Assembly: GCA_902803805.1 (NCBI GenBank) | Contig: CADCRH010000078.1 | Coordinates: 1 to 39,719 of the forward strand | Reading direction: 5' to 3' | Origin: an uncultured Ruminococcus sp. | Lineage (GTDB): Bacteria > Bacillota > Clostridia > Oscillospirales > Acutalibacteraceae | Length of the DNA stretch: 39,719 nt | Part shown: positions 24,620 to 34,075 of the stretch, piece by piece | Position numbering within the stretch: position 1 is the first letter of the stretch | Layout: every line of letters starts with the position of its first letter | The notes under the pieces: generated by a model | Databases searched by the model: none | Told to the model about the DNA's origin: nothing | Seen by the model: the letters and a program-made list of their open reading frames with translations, nothing else | Position numbers and translations under genes: made by a program

Positions 24620-26575
24620 ATGAAAGATTTTTTGCCAATCTGTCGGGAAGATATGCAGAAACGCGGCTGGGATCAGGTGGATTTCACTTTTGTGATAGGC
24701 GATGCGTATGTTGACCATCCGTCTTTCGGTCCTGCAATCATCAGCCGCATACTGGAAGCGCACGGCTACCGTGTGGGAATGATTGCCCAGCCCGACTGGA
24801 AAGACGAAACCAGTATCAATATTTTCGGAGAACCCCGTCTTGGTTTTCTCATCTCGGCAGGAAATATGGATTCAATGGTAAATCATTATTCGGTATCGAA
24901 AAAGCGCCGTTCCAAGGACTTTTTCACGCCGGGCGGCGAAATGGGAAAGCGTCCCGATCACGCGACCGTGGTTTACGGAAATTTGATTCGCAGAACCTAC
25001 CGCCATAAACCGATCATCATAGGCGGCATTGAAGCAAGTCTGCGGCGTATGGCGCACTATGACTACTGGGACGATTGTTTAAAACGTTCTGTTTTGCTAG
25101 ATTCACAGGCAGATTTACTGTCATTCGGTATGGGCGAACATTCAATGGTTGAAATTGCCGATGCGCTTAACAGCGGTATCCCCGTAGAAGATATTACTTT
25201 TATTAAAGGCACCGTCTATAAAACAAAAACACTTGACGATCTTCCGGAGCATATTGTTCTTCCGTCCTATGATGACCTCAAAGCCGACAAGCTGAACTAT
25301 GCGCGCAGTTTCTACACACAATACTGCAATACAGACCCCTTTTCCGGCAAAGTGCTTGTCGAGCCGTATGACAAAGGAACCTATGTTGTTCAGAATCCGA
25401 TGTCAAAGCCGCTGACCCAAGAGGAAATGGATGCTGTCTATGTGCTCCCATATATGCGCAGTTACCATCCTTGTTATGAAGCGCAGGGGGGCATTGACGC
25501 GATCAAGGAAGTGAAGTTCAGCCTGATCAGTAACCGCGGCTGTTTCGGTGGCTGTAGTTTCTGTGCATTGACCTTTCATCAGGGGCGTATTATTCAAACA
25601 AGAAGCCACGAATCTATTATCAGTGAAGCAAAAAAGATCATCAAAGACCCCGATTTCAAGGGCTATATCCACGATGTCGGCGGCCCTACCGCCAATTTCC
25701 GCCATACTTCCTGCAAAAAACAGTTGACAAAGGGTGTCTGTCCAAATAAACAGTGTCTTTTTCCGAAGCCCTGTAAAAATCTGACGGTTGACCATACAGA
25801 TTATCTGGCACTGTTAAGAAAACTCCGCGCACTTCCGAATGTCAAGAAAGTGTTTATCCGTTCGGGAATCCGCTTTGACTATATTATGGCAGACCCCGAC
25901 GATACATTTTTTAAAGAGATGTGCAAATACCATATCAGCGGACAATTAAAAGTTGCCCCCGAACACATATCCGATGCGGTACTGTCAAAATTGGGCAAGC
26001 CCGAAAACAGCGTTTATAAAAGCTTCTGCAAAAAATACGCAAAAATCAATCAAGAACTCGGCAAACCGCAGTTTCTGGTTCCGTATCTGATGTCATCACA
26101 CCCTGGTTCCACGATCAAAGAGGCGATTGCACTGGCGGAATATCTTCGGGATCTGGGCTATATGCCCGAACAGGTACAGGATTTCTACCCCACGCCGTCA
26201 ACCATATCGACCTGTATGTATTATACGGGAGTTGACCCACGGACAATGGAACCTGTTTATGTGGCGCACAATCCGCACGAAAAAGCAATGCAAAGGGCAT
26301 TGATACAATATAAGAATCCGAAAAACTATGACCTTGTTCACGAAGCACTGGTAACGGCTCACCGAACCGACCTGATCGGCTATGATAAAAAATGCCTTAT
26401 CCGTCCGAGAAATGCCGGCGATGTCAACGGCAGAGCGGACACACGCAGCCGGAAGAAACATTCAAAGCCGCTCACAGAAGCCGAAAAGAAATATGGAATC
26501 TCTTTTGAGAAGTATGACAGTATGATGAACACTCCGAAAGGGAAAAATCCCAAAAACAAAAAACGCAGGAAATGA
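24620..26575 (+). CDS. YgiQ-family radical SAM protein
   Basis: A 651-residue protein of the YgiQ-type radical SAM family (UPF0313). Its N-terminal region (about 1-280) contains '[27 protein letters not shown]'-type segments. The [4Fe-4S]/SAM motif CFGGCSFC lies at Cys308, Cys312 and Cys315, followed by the radical SAM barrel. A Lys/Arg-rich C-terminal tail (about 620-651) is typical of the family. The reaction catalysed by YgiQ proteins is not established. An ACGGAGA ribosome binding site precedes the ATG, and the gene shares an operon with the ArsC-like gene. Confidence 0.88.
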   Translation: MKDFLPICREDMQKRGWDQVDFTFVIGDAYVDHPSFGPAIISRILEAHGYRVGMIAQPDWKDETSINIFGEPRLGFLISAGNMDSMVNHYSVSKKRRSKDFFTPGGEMGKRPDHATVVYGNLIRRTYRHKPIIIGGIEASLRRMAHYDYWDDCLKRSVLLDSQADLLSFGMGEHSMVEIADALNSGIPVEDITFIKGTVYKTKTLDDLPEHIVLPSYDDLKADKLNYARSFYTQYCNTDPFSGKVLVEPYDKGTYVVQNPMSKPLTQEEMDAVYVLPYMRSYHPCYEAQGGIDAIKEVKFSLISNRGCFGGCSFCALTFHQGRIIQTRSHESIISEAKKIIKDPDFKGYIHDVGGPTANFRHTSCKKQLTKGVCPNKQCLFPKPCKNLTVDHTDYLALLRKLRALPNVKKVFIRSGIRFDYIMADPDDTFFKEMCKYHISGQLKVAPEHISDAVLSKLGKPENSVYKSFCKKYAKINQELGKPQFLVPYLMSSHPGSTIKEAIALAEYLRDLGYMPEQVQDFYPTPSTISTCMYYTGVDPRTMEPVYVAHNPHEKAMQRALIQYKNPKNYDLVHEALVTAHRTDLIGYDKKCLIRPRNAGDVNGRADTRSRKKHSKPLTEAEKKYGISFEKYDSMMNTPKGKNPKNKKRRK

Positions 26576-26588
26576 GTGTTAATATCTT

Positions 26589-26696
26589 ATGCTTTCACAA
26601 ATACTGACAATTCTTGCGATGCTGATCTCGTCGATCTTAGCATCTTTTATTGTAGCCATTCCGTGGACACCGTTGGTGTGGCTGTTTGGAAAGTAG
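26589..26696 (+). CDS. Possible 35-residue single-pass membrane protein
   Basis: An ATG-initiated frame encodes MLSQILTILAMLISSILA followed by SFIVAIPWTPLVWLFGK and a stop. That is one hydrophobic helix and a Trp/Pro-containing end with a basic last residue. No good ribosome binding site precedes it. It lies between ygiQ and the NfeD gene and would be missed by length-filtered gene finding. It may be chance. Confidence 0.3.
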   Translation: MLSQILTILAMLISSILASFIVAIPWTPLVWLFGK

Positions 26697-26757
26697 TTCC
26701 CGTTATCAATGTCAGATAAAAGACAGATAAATATTTACGGTCAAGGAGGTGAAAAAT

Positions 26758-27192
26758 ATGTTATGGGTATGGCTTATCGTGATCGTCACAGCCTGTATCT
26801 TTGAATGGCTGACGCAGGTTCAGCTCATTTCCATATGGGCAGCATTCGGCGGTGTAGTATCGCTGATACTGGAACTCTGCGGTGCTGACCAGACGGTACA
26901 GATCATCGTGTTTTTTGTTGTCACCATTGCTTTGATAGCGCTGACTCGTCCGTTCGCCAAAAAGCTGACAAGCTTTGCCAAGACCCCGACCAATTCCGAC
27001 AGAAACATCGGAAAAGTCGGCAAGGTAACAAAAGTGGTTGACGAGAGTATGGGTACGCTCAGAGTACAGGTGGAAAACAACGACTGGGCGGCAGTGACCG
27101 AAGACAAAAGAATTCTTCCTGTCGGAATCAATGTGTCCGTCAAGGGGATCGAGGGCGTCAAACTGATTGTCGAACCCTTACCAACAATTTAA
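26758..27192 (+). CDS. NfeD-like membrane protein
   Basis: A 144-residue short NfeD-family protein. Hydrophobic segments are at about 1-20, 25-42 and 50-68. A C-terminal OB-fold-like soluble domain (about 80-144) contains 'IGKVGKVTKVVDESMGTLRVQVENNDWAA'-type sequence. NfeD proteins pair with SPFH/stomatin proteins in membrane microdomain organisation and protein quality control. The SPFH gene follows after 37 bases, the usual arrangement. GGAGG eight bases before ATG 26758 fixes the start; the in-frame GTG at 26749 overlaps that site. Confidence 0.88.
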   Translation: MLWVWLIVIVTACIFEWLTQVQLISIWAAFGGVVSLILELCGADQTVQIIVFFVVTIALIALTRPFAKKLTSFAKTPTNSDRNIGKVGKVTKVVDESMGTLRVQVENNDWAAVTEDKRILPVGINVSVKGIEGVKLIVEPLPTI

Positions 27193-27229
27193 CGAAATAA
27201 AAATCTAACTACAGAAAGAGGTAATTCCT

Positions 27230-28309
27230 ATGCCGGCACCATTAACAGCATTTATTATTGTATTAGCATTGGCAGTGATCATTGTCATCGCCAACATCAA
27301 GGTAGTACCGCAGGCAAACGCGTATGTGATCGAGCGCTTCGGTGTTTATTATAAAACCTGGCGGCAGGGCATTCACGTGAAAATTCCGTTTATGGACAGA
27401 ATTTCAAAGAAAATTTCTTTGAAGGAGCAGGTTGTTGACTTTGAACCGCAGTCGGTTATCACGCGTGATAACGTTTCAATGCAGATCGATACCGTTGTTT
27501 ATTTTGAAGTCACCGATCCAAAACTCTATACTTACGGTGTTGAACGGCCGATTATGGCAATTGAAACGCTTTGTGCCACTACTCTCCGTAATATTATCGG
27601 TGAACTTGAATTGGATAATACGCTGACTTCGCGTGATAAAATCAACTACAGGATTCGTGAGATCCTTGATGAAGCAACCGACGCTTGGGGCATTAAGGTA
27701 AAGCGCGTAGAGCTGAAAAACATTCTTCCGCCCCGTGAAATTCAGGTGGCAATGGAGAAGCAGATGAAAGCAGAACGCGAACGCCGTGCAAGAATTCTTG
27801 ATGCAGAGGGCGAAAAGACCAGCCAAATTCTGGTTGCCGAAGGTCATAAAGAGGCGGCTATCCTTCGCGCAGACGCGATCAAGGAAACAAAAATTCGTGA
27901 AGCACAGGGCGAAGCAGAAGCAATTCTCGCTGTACAGAAAGCATATGCCGATTCGCTCCGTATGCTGAATCAGGCTGCACCAACCGACCGCGTTATCGCA
28001 CTCAAGAGTCTTGAAACCTTTACAAAGGTGGCAGACGGCAGAGCTACAAAAATTATTATTCCGTCGGAGATTCAGTCTATGGCAGGTCTTGCCACCTCTT
28101 TGAAAGAGTTGGTCATTGACGGTGAGATCGACAAAACACCGAAAGAGGACGAACCGCAGACAGTACAGCCAACGGCAAAGAAGATTCCGTCGTTTACCGC
28201 TGCTCCCGCCGTTCCCGCAAATCCGCAGCAGTCTGTATATAACAACGCACAGGCAGACCTTCGTGCACGTGCACAGCAAATGTTGCAGCAGAACGCACCG
28301 CGTCAATAA
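27230..28309 (+). CDS. SPFH/stomatin-like protein (QmcA type)
   Basis: A 359-residue SPFH (prohibitin homology) protein. It has an N-terminal membrane anchor (about 5-23) and an SPFH domain (about 25-180) with 'VPQANAYVIERFGVYYKTWRQGIH'-type sequence. A charged Ala/Glu-rich coiled-coil region (about 180-255) and a Pro/Gln-rich tail follow. Such proteins oligomerise at the inner face of the membrane and, with NfeD partners, are linked to membrane domains and FtsH-type proteolysis. It forms an operon with the NfeD gene and is followed by a strong terminator. Confidence 0.9.
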   Translation: MPAPLTAFIIVLALAVIIVIANIKVVPQANAYVIERFGVYYKTWRQGIHVKIPFMDRISKKISLKEQVVDFEPQSVITRDNVSMQIDTVVYFEVTDPKLYTYGVERPIMAIETLCATTLRNIIGELELDNTLTSRDKINYRIREILDEATDAWGIKVKRVELKNILPPREIQVAMEKQMKAERERRARILDAEGEKTSQILVAEGHKEAAILRADAIKETKIREAQGEAEAILAVQKAYADSLRMLNQAAPTDRVIALKSLETFTKVADGRATKIIIPSEIQSMAGLATSLKELVIDGEIDKTPKEDEPQTVQPTAKKIPSFTAAPAVPANPQQSVYNNAQADLRARAQQMLQQNAPRQ

Positions 28310-28320
28310 AATAATTCTTG

Positions 28321-28363
28321 ATTGCAGGAGTGATATTTACAATATCGCTCTTGCAATTTTTTT
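28321..28363 (+). terminator. Intrinsic terminator of the NfeD-SPFH operon
   Basis: A 17-base-pair stem (28321-28337 with 28341-28357, two G-T pairs), a 3-base loop and a run of Ts at 28358-28363. Confidence 0.92.
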
Positions 28364-28379
28364 CAATATCATATAAAAT
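28351..28379 (+). promoter_or_regulatory. Possible promoter of the purine operon
   Basis: TTGCAA (28351-28356), 17 bases, TAAAAT (28374-28379), partly overlapping the terminator of the upstream operon. I find no guanine- or adenine-riboswitch core between here and purE. Confidence 0.45.
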
Positions 28380-28441
28380 GTTACAAGGAGTATTTTTACT
28401 TTCTTTTTATTAAATTTCTTTATCTGAAAGGGAGCAATATT

Positions 28442-28954
28442 ATGTCAGAACAGAAAAAGGTTGCTGTAATAATGGGCAGCGACAGCGATTTTCCTACCGT
28501 ATCGGGAGCGATCAAAACGCTGAACGATTACGGCGTACCGTTTGAGGTACACGTAATGTCGGCGCACAGAACGCCGAAAGAAGCGGAGGAGTTTTCGGCA
28601 AATGCCCGTAAAAACGGCTTTGGTGTAATTATTGCCGCAGCAGGCAAGGCGGCACATCTGGCAGGCGTACTTGCCGCAAATACTACAATTCCCGTAATAG
28701 GCATTCCAATCAAGTCCTCCACACTTGACGGACTTGATGCACTTCTTGCAACGGTACAAATGCCGAAAGGAATCCCGGTTGCTACTGTAGCAATTGACGG
28801 AGCAGATAATGCAGCGATCCTTGCTGTTCAGATTCTGGCGCTTTCCGATGATACACTTGCGGAAAAGCTGGAAGCTGAGAAAACCGCAATGAAAGATGGC
28901 GTAGCAAAGAAAGATGCCGCCATTCAGCAGAAGGTGCAGGAGCTGATAAAATAA
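28442..28954 (+). CDS. purE: N5-carboxyaminoimidazole ribonucleotide mutase / AIR carboxylase subunit
   Basis: Forms carboxyaminoimidazole ribonucleotide in purine synthesis. The 170-residue protein has MGSDSD (11-16) and SAHRTP (40-45) with the catalytic His42, a class I pattern. The usual 'AGGAAHLPG' block reads 'AAGKAAHLAG', a small departure. Class I enzymes normally need PurK, which is not in this window. It is the first gene of the pur operon, 12 bases before purF, behind a GGGAG ribosome binding site. Confidence 0.93.
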   Translation: MSEQKKVAVIMGSDSDFPTVSGAIKTLNDYGVPFEVHVMSAHRTPKEAEEFSANARKNGFGVIIAAAGKAAHLAGVLAANTTIPVIGIPIKSSTLDGLDALLATVQMPKGIPVATVAIDGADNAAILAVQILALSDDTLAEKLEAEKTAMKDGVAKKDAAIQQKVQELIK

Positions 28955-28966
28955 GAGGAGTTTTTT

Positions 28967-30397
28967 ATGTCTGAATTACACGATGAATGCGGCGTTTTTG
29001 GTATTTTCAAAAACGAACCCGACATTGATATAGTAGAGGAAACCTATCTTGCTCTTTATGCGCTTCAGCACAGAGGACAGACAGGAGCCGGCATTGCCGT
29101 CAACGATAACGGCAATATGAGGTATTATAAGGATTTCGGAATGATTCCCGAAGCACTTCCCGAACCAGAGCTTTCGCGTCTTGGCAACGGCCAGATCGCA
29201 CTCGGTCACGTGAAATATTCGTCGGGTGATGAGGTTGACCCTGCGAATCTTGCTCCTCTTGTAATGCGTTATATCAAAGGACAACTGGCATTGTGTATGA
29301 ACGGTGCCATTACCAATTATCACGAACTGAGAGAGGAACTGAACCACGGAGCGGCGATTTTTCAGTCAAACGGCGATACGGAGATCATTGCTTATCTGGT
29401 CGCACGGGCAAGAATCAAAGCGCCGACGATCGAAGAAGCGGTCAGAGAAGCTGTGAATCAGTTGAAAGGCGCGTATGCGGCGGTATTGATGTCACCGAGC
29501 AAGCTGATCGGTGTTCGTGACCCGATGGGAATTCGTCCGCTTTGTTATGGAAAAATAGGCAGCAGCTATGTCATAGCGTCGGAATCGTGCGTATTTGATT
29601 CTCTCGGCGGCGAATTTATCCGTGATATACAGCCGGGCGAAATACTGGTGATCGACAGTGACGGTGTTCACAGCTATACGGAAAACTGCGGAGAAAAAAC
29701 GGCACTTTGTCTTTTTGAATACGTTTATTTTTCACGTCCCGACAGTGTTGTTGACGGTGTTTCTGTGGTCAAGGCGCGCCAGAGAGCAGGCAAACTTTTG
29801 GCACAGCAGCACCCGATCGATGCCGATATTGTCTGTGCTGTTCCCGACTGCGGCATAGAATCGGCAATCGGCTATTCGATGGAATCGGGGATTCGCTATG
29901 CAACGGGACTGATCAAAAATAAATATATCGGCAGAGCTTTTAATGACCGCAAAAAGAATGAAGAATATCTGATGCGGATCAAGCTGAATGCCCTGACTTA
30001 TAATATAGAGGGACAGCGTGTTATCGTCATCGACGATTCCATACTGAAAGGCAAGACAAGCCGTCATATCGTTGAACTTTTAAGACAGGCAGGTGCCAAA
30101 GAGGTTCATATGCTGATTGCTTCGCCGCCTTTCAGGAATCCCTGTTATTTGAACAGTGACACCAACACGAAAGAAAAGCTCATTGCTTCTCAGAAAAGCA
30201 TTGAGGAGATCTGTGAATATATCGGTGCGGATTCTCTCGGCTTCCTTTCTGCGGAAAGTCTGAAAGAGATCGCCAAAGAATGTCATATCGGCTTCTGTGA
30301 CGCCTGTTTCACGGGTGAATATCCTCTTGATGTTTCCGATACGTCCAGAGAGGATAAATATTCTCAGAAAATCAAACAATCGGGCATTTCCGAATAA
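28967..30397 (+). CDS. purF: Amidophosphoribosyltransferase (Fe-S type)
   Basis: Committed step of purine synthesis: PRPP + glutamine to phosphoribosylamine. The 476-residue protein has an N-terminal Ntn glutaminase whose nucleophile is Cys8 after a seven-residue propeptide. The PRPP-binding motif VIVIDDSILKGKTS is at 352-365. Cys248, Cys393, Cys444 and Cys447 (the last pair in FCDACFTGEYP) match the four [4Fe-4S] ligands of the B. subtilis enzyme, so it is the oxygen-sensitive, AMP/GMP-inhibited type. That fits an anaerobe. Confidence 0.96.
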   Translation: MSELHDECGVFGIFKNEPDIDIVEETYLALYALQHRGQTGAGIAVNDNGNMRYYKDFGMIPEALPEPELSRLGNGQIALGHVKYSSGDEVDPANLAPLVMRYIKGQLALCMNGAITNYHELREELNHGAAIFQSNGDTEIIAYLVARARIKAPTIEEAVREAVNQLKGAYAAVLMSPSKLIGVRDPMGIRPLCYGKIGSSYVIASESCVFDSLGGEFIRDIQPGEILVIDSDGVHSYTENCGEKTALCLFEYVYFSRPDSVVDGVSVVKARQRAGKLLAQQHPIDADIVCAVPDCGIESAIGYSMESGIRYATGLIKNKYIGRAFNDRKKNEEYLMRIKLNALTYNIEGQRVIVIDDSILKGKTSRHIVELLRQAGAKEVHMLIASPPFRNPCYLNSDTNTKEKLIASQKSIEEICEYIGADSLGFLSAESLKEIAKECHIGFCDACFTGEYPLDVSDTSREDKYSQKIKQSGISE

Positions 30398-30434
30398 AAA
30401 TATATGGGCGAAATATGCCCCACGGAGGTAAAAT

Positions 30435-31469
30435 ATGAAAAGTTTCAGTGACAGCTACAAGGCAGCAGGCGTTGACGTAACAGCAGGTTACAAGTCAGTC
30501 GAGCTTATGAAGGAGCACGTTGCCAAAACGATAACAAACGGTGTTCTTTCGGGTATCGGCGGTTTCGGCGGACTTTTTGAGATCGACACAACAGGTATCA
30601 GCAAGCCTGTTCTTGTTTCGGGTACGGACGGCGTCGGCACAAAGCTGAAAATCGCTTTTCTTTTGGATAAGCACGATACAGTCGGCATTGACTGTGTTGC
30701 GATGTGTGTCAATGATATTATCTGCTGCGGGGCAAAACCGCAGTTTTTCCTTGACTATATTGCTATTGGCAAGAACTACCCCGAAAAGGTAGCCGAGATC
30801 GTGAAAGGTGTTGCAGAGGGCTGTGTTCAGAGCGGCTGCGCACTGGTCGGCGGCGAAACGGCGGAACATCCCGGTATGATGCCGGAGGACGAATATGACC
30901 TTGCAGGCTTCTCTGTAGGTGTGGTGGATAAAGATAAGATCCTGAAGCCCGACACGCAAAAAGCCGGAGATGTAATGATAGGCATTAAGTCAAGCGGTGT
31001 TCACTCCAACGGATTTTCACTTGTCCGCAAGGTGTTTGACATCAATGAAACTACCGTTGCAAAGCACTATGACGAACTTGGCGGCACACTTGGCGAAACA
31101 CTTCTCACGCCTACCAGAATTTATGTCAAAGCAATTCTTTCGCTGATCGACAGCGTAAAAGTGAAGTCGATTTCCCATATTACAGGCGGCGGTTTTTACG
31201 AGAATATTCCGCGTTCACTTCCCGATGGTATTTCCGCAAGAATCGGACGTAAGGATATTCAGGTGCTTCCGATTTTCGACCTTATCGCAAAAACGGGCAA
31301 TATTCCTGAACGTGATATGTTCAACACCTATAATATGGGTGTCGGTATGACGGTAGTGGTTGACAGCGCCGACGCGGACAAAGCCGTTGAAGTTCTCAAA
31401 GCCGCAGGCGAGGACGCTTATGTGATTGGTGAACTGGTCAACAGTGATGAAGGCGTGATTATCGAATAA
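30435..31469 (+). CDS. purM: Phosphoribosylformylglycinamidine cyclo-ligase
   Basis: ATP-dependent closure of FGAM to AIR. The 344-residue protein has GTDGVGTK (63-70) and [11 protein letters not shown] (139-149), both conserved in the PurM/AIR synthetase superfamily. A small GGGC/GCCC hairpin (30406-30420) sits just before its GGAGG ribosome binding site. It starts 37 bases after purF. Confidence 0.96.
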   Translation: MKSFSDSYKAAGVDVTAGYKSVELMKEHVAKTITNGVLSGIGGFGGLFEIDTTGISKPVLVSGTDGVGTKLKIAFLLDKHDTVGIDCVAMCVNDIICCGAKPQFFLDYIAIGKNYPEKVAEIVKGVAEGCVQSGCALVGGETAEHPGMMPEDEYDLAGFSVGVVDKDKILKPDTQKAGDVMIGIKSSGVHSNGFSLVRKVFDINETTVAKHYDELGGTLGETLLTPTRIYVKAILSLIDSVKVKSISHITGGGFYENIPRSLPDGISARIGRKDIQVLPIFDLIAKTGNIPERDMFNTYNMGVGMTVVVDSADADKAVEVLKAAGEDAYVIGELVNSDEGVIIE

Positions 31470-31499
31470 TGCGGAGTGAGAAAGGGAAGGACTGCCGAT

Positions 31500-32123
31500 A
31501 TGAAAAACATTGTGGTACTGGTTTCGGGCGGAGGCACTAACCTACAGGCATTGATTGACGCACAGGAAAGCGGAATCATCAAGAACGGCAAAATTACTTG
31601 TGTCATATCCTCAAAGGCAGATGCCTACGCACTTGAAAGAGCCCAAAAGCACCATATCAAGACCCGTGTACTGGTGAGAAAAGAATACCCCGACACGGCA
31701 GCATACAGTAAAGCGATCCTTAACGCAATCACGGAGGAAAAGGCAGATTTGGTGGTATATGCAGGATTTATGACGATTCTCGATGAGCAGGTCGTCAAGG
31801 CAATGCCAAACAAAATGATGAATGTTCATCCTGCCCTGATCCCGTCATTCTGCGGAAAAGGCTACTATGGACTTCGTGTTCACGAAGAAGCATTGAAAAA
31901 GGGTGTCAAACTTACGGGAGCGACAGTGCATTTTGTCACTGAAGTTTGCGACGGAGGACCGATCATCCTTCAAAAGGCGGTTGAAATTCTGGATGACGAC
32001 ACCCCGGAAACGCTTCAAAAGCGAGTAATGGAGCAGGCAGAGTGGAAAATTCTTCCGCAGGCGGTGTCACTGTTCTGTGAGGACAGACTGGAAGTCAGAA
32101 ACGACCGTGTATATATCAAATGA
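31500..32123 (+). CDS. purN: Phosphoribosylglycinamide formyltransferase
   Basis: Uses 10-formyl-tetrahydrofolate to formylate GAR. The 207-residue protein has the family triad Asn108-His110 (NVHPALIPSF) and Asp151 (EVCDGGPII), with the nucleotide-binding 'SGGGTNLQA' at 9-17. The frame is open to a GTG at 31476, but GGAAGG before ATG 31500 and the family N-terminus favour the shorter form. The cofactor source, formate-THF ligase, is encoded 4 kb downstream. Confidence 0.95.
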   Translation: MKNIVVLVSGGGTNLQALIDAQESGIIKNGKITCVISSKADAYALERAQKHHIKTRVLVRKEYPDTAAYSKAILNAITEEKADLVVYAGFMTILDEQVVKAMPNKMMNVHPALIPSFCGKGYYGLRVHEEALKKGVKLTGATVHFVTEVCDGGPIILQKAVEILDDDTPETLQKRVMEQAEWKILPQAVSLFCEDRLEVRNDRVYIK

Positions 32124-32141
32124 TCCGAAAGGAATGTTACT

Positions 32142-32849
32142 ATGACAGATTTAAAAACAGAAATTTCCTCTACCACCTATCCGGGCAGAGGAATCATTAT
32201 TGGTAAAAGTGCCGACGGAAAAAAGGCAGTGATCGGCTATTTTATAATGGGCAGAAGTGAAAACAGCCGCAACCGTGTTTTCGTATCCGAGGGTAAAGAC
32301 CTGAAAACACAGGCATTCGACCCGTCAAAGCTGGTTGACCCGTCACTGATCATCTATGCGCCCGTTCGTACATTGGAAAAATCAACGATCGTTACCAACG
32401 GCGATCAGACAGATACCGTAAGAGATTTTATTTTGGAAGGCAAAACTTTTGAAGATGCTCTCCGCACACGCACATTTGAGCCTGACGCACCGAATTTTAC
32501 ACCGAGGATCTCGGGTATTGTGGAACTGAATAATGGTGATTTTTCCTATAAACTTTCCATTCTCAAAAGCAATGAGGGCAGAGAAGCTTCCGCCCTTCGT
32601 TTTTTCTACGAATACGCACAGCCTGTGGCAGGGGAAGGACACTTTATCCACACTTACCAGTGTGACGGCGATCCGATCCCGTCTTTTCAGGGAGAACCAA
32701 CACTTGTCAACATTGACGGTGATATCGACACCTTTACCGATAATGTCTGGCAGTCGCTGAATGACGATAATAAAGTATCGCTCTACACACGCTTTATCGA
32801 TCTGGCAACCGGTGAATTCGAGGACAGGATCGTCAACAAAAATCAGTAA
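32142..32849 (+). CDS. IMP cyclohydrolase, PurO-like
   Basis: A 235-residue protein of the archaeal-type IMP cyclohydrolase (PurO) family, an Ntn-hydrolase-like fold that closes FAICAR to IMP. The N-terminal 'TTYPGRGIIIG' (about 11-21) and 'MGRSENSRNRVF' (about 41-52) are characteristic. It lies directly before a stand-alone AICAR formyltransferase, which supports the assignment: together they replace bifunctional PurH. The start has GAAAGGA upstream. Confidence 0.85.
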   Translation: MTDLKTEISSTTYPGRGIIIGKSADGKKAVIGYFIMGRSENSRNRVFVSEGKDLKTQAFDPSKLVDPSLIIYAPVRTLEKSTIVTNGDQTDTVRDFILEGKTFEDALRTRTFEPDAPNFTPRISGIVELNNGDFSYKLSILKSNEGREASALRFFYEYAQPVAGEGHFIHTYQCDGDPIPSFQGEPTLVNIDGDIDTFTDNVWQSLNDDNKVSLYTRFIDLATGEFEDRIVNKNQ

Positions 32850-32869
32850 TCAAAAAGGGGATCATCAAA

Positions 32870-34048
32870 ATGGCAAATGAACTTGAACTCAAATACGGCT
32901 GTAACCCGAATCAGAAGCCGTCAAAGATCTATATGCAGGATGGCTCGGAACTTCCCGTAACGGTACTCAACGGCAGACCGGGCTATATCAATTTTCTGGA
33001 CGCTTTCAATTCGTGGCAGTTGGTTTCGGAACTGAAAGCCGCAACAGGACTTCCTGCGGCTGCGTCATTCAAGCACGTAAGCCCTGCCGGTGCAGCGGTT
33101 GCGACCGAGCTTTCCGATACACTCAAAAAAATCTATTTTGTTGATGATTTGGAGCTTTCGCCCATTGCCAGTGCTTATGCCAAGGCAAGAGGTGCCGACA
33201 GAATGTCGTCATACGGTGACTGGGTAGCACTTTCCGACACTTGCGACAAACAGACTGCGCTGCTTCTGCAAAGAGAAGTTTCCGACGGTATCATTGCACC
33301 CGACTACACGGACGAGGCTCTCGAAATTCTCAAATCAAAGCGCAAGGGTACTTATAATATCGTAAAAATCGATACTTCCTATGTTCCTGCCGCAATCGAG
33401 CATAAGCAGGTTTACGGCATTACTTTCGAGCAGGGCAGAAACGATCTGAAAATCGATGAAGAAATGCTCAAAAACATTGTCACCGATAATAAAGAGCTGA
33501 CCGAGAACGCAAAACGTGACCTGATCATTGCGCTTATCACACTCAAATATACACAGTCAAACTCCGTATGCTATGCCAAGGACGGACAGGCAATCGGTGT
33601 CGGTGCCGGTCAGCAGTCCCGAATTCATTGTACACGTCTTGCAGGCAATAAAGCCGACATCTGGTATCTCCGCCAGTGCCCGAAAGTTCTCGCGCTTCCT
33701 TTCAGAGAGGATATTCGCCGTCCCGACCGTGACAATACGATCGATGTGTATATTTCGGACGATTATGAAGACGTTCTTGCCGACGGTGTTTGGGAGCAGT
33801 TTTTCACAACCAAGCCCGAACCCCTCACAAGAGAAGAAAAGAAAGAATGGCTTGCCACATTCAGCGGTGTTTCCCTCGGTTCCGACGCATTTTTCCCGTT
33901 CGGTGACAATATCGAACGCGCAAAACGCAGCGGCGTACAGTATATCGCACAACCGGGCGGTTCCATCCGTGACGACAATGTTATTGATACCTGCAATAAG
34001 TACCATATGACAATGGCATTTACGGGAATCCGTCTTTTCCATCACTAA
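32870..34048 (+). CDS. AICAR formyltransferase, stand-alone PurH C-terminal domain
   Basis: A 392-residue protein corresponding only to the transformylase part of PurH. It formylates AICAR with 10-formyl-THF. The catalytic motif KHVSPAGAA has Lys68 and His69; standard PurH reads KHVNPCG. The C-terminal 'AQPGGSIRDD' block is intact. No MGS-like cyclohydrolase domain precedes it; that step is assigned to the PurO-like protein encoded 20 bases upstream. Confidence 0.93.
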   Translation: MANELELKYGCNPNQKPSKIYMQDGSELPVTVLNGRPGYINFLDAFNSWQLVSELKAATGLPAAASFKHVSPAGAAVATELSDTLKKIYFVDDLELSPIASAYAKARGADRMSSYGDWVALSDTCDKQTALLLQREVSDGIIAPDYTDEALEILKSKRKGTYNIVKIDTSYVPAAIEHKQVYGITFEQGRNDLKIDEEMLKNIVTDNKELTENAKRDLIIALITLKYTQSNSVCYAKDGQAIGVGAGQQSRIHCTRLAGNKADIWYLRQCPKVLALPFREDIRRPDRDNTIDVYISDDYEDVLADGVWEQFFTTKPEPLTREEKKEWLATFSGVSLGSDAFFPFGDNIERAKRSGVQYIAQPGGSIRDDNVIDTCNKYHMTMAFTGIRLFHH

Positions 34049-34075
34049 TTTTATCAAAAGCGGAGGGAAACCAAA

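Noticed and set aside
28364..28441. Purine riboswitch before purE
   Set aside because: No TATA...TAT-flanked three-way junction or conserved loop sequences were found in the leader.
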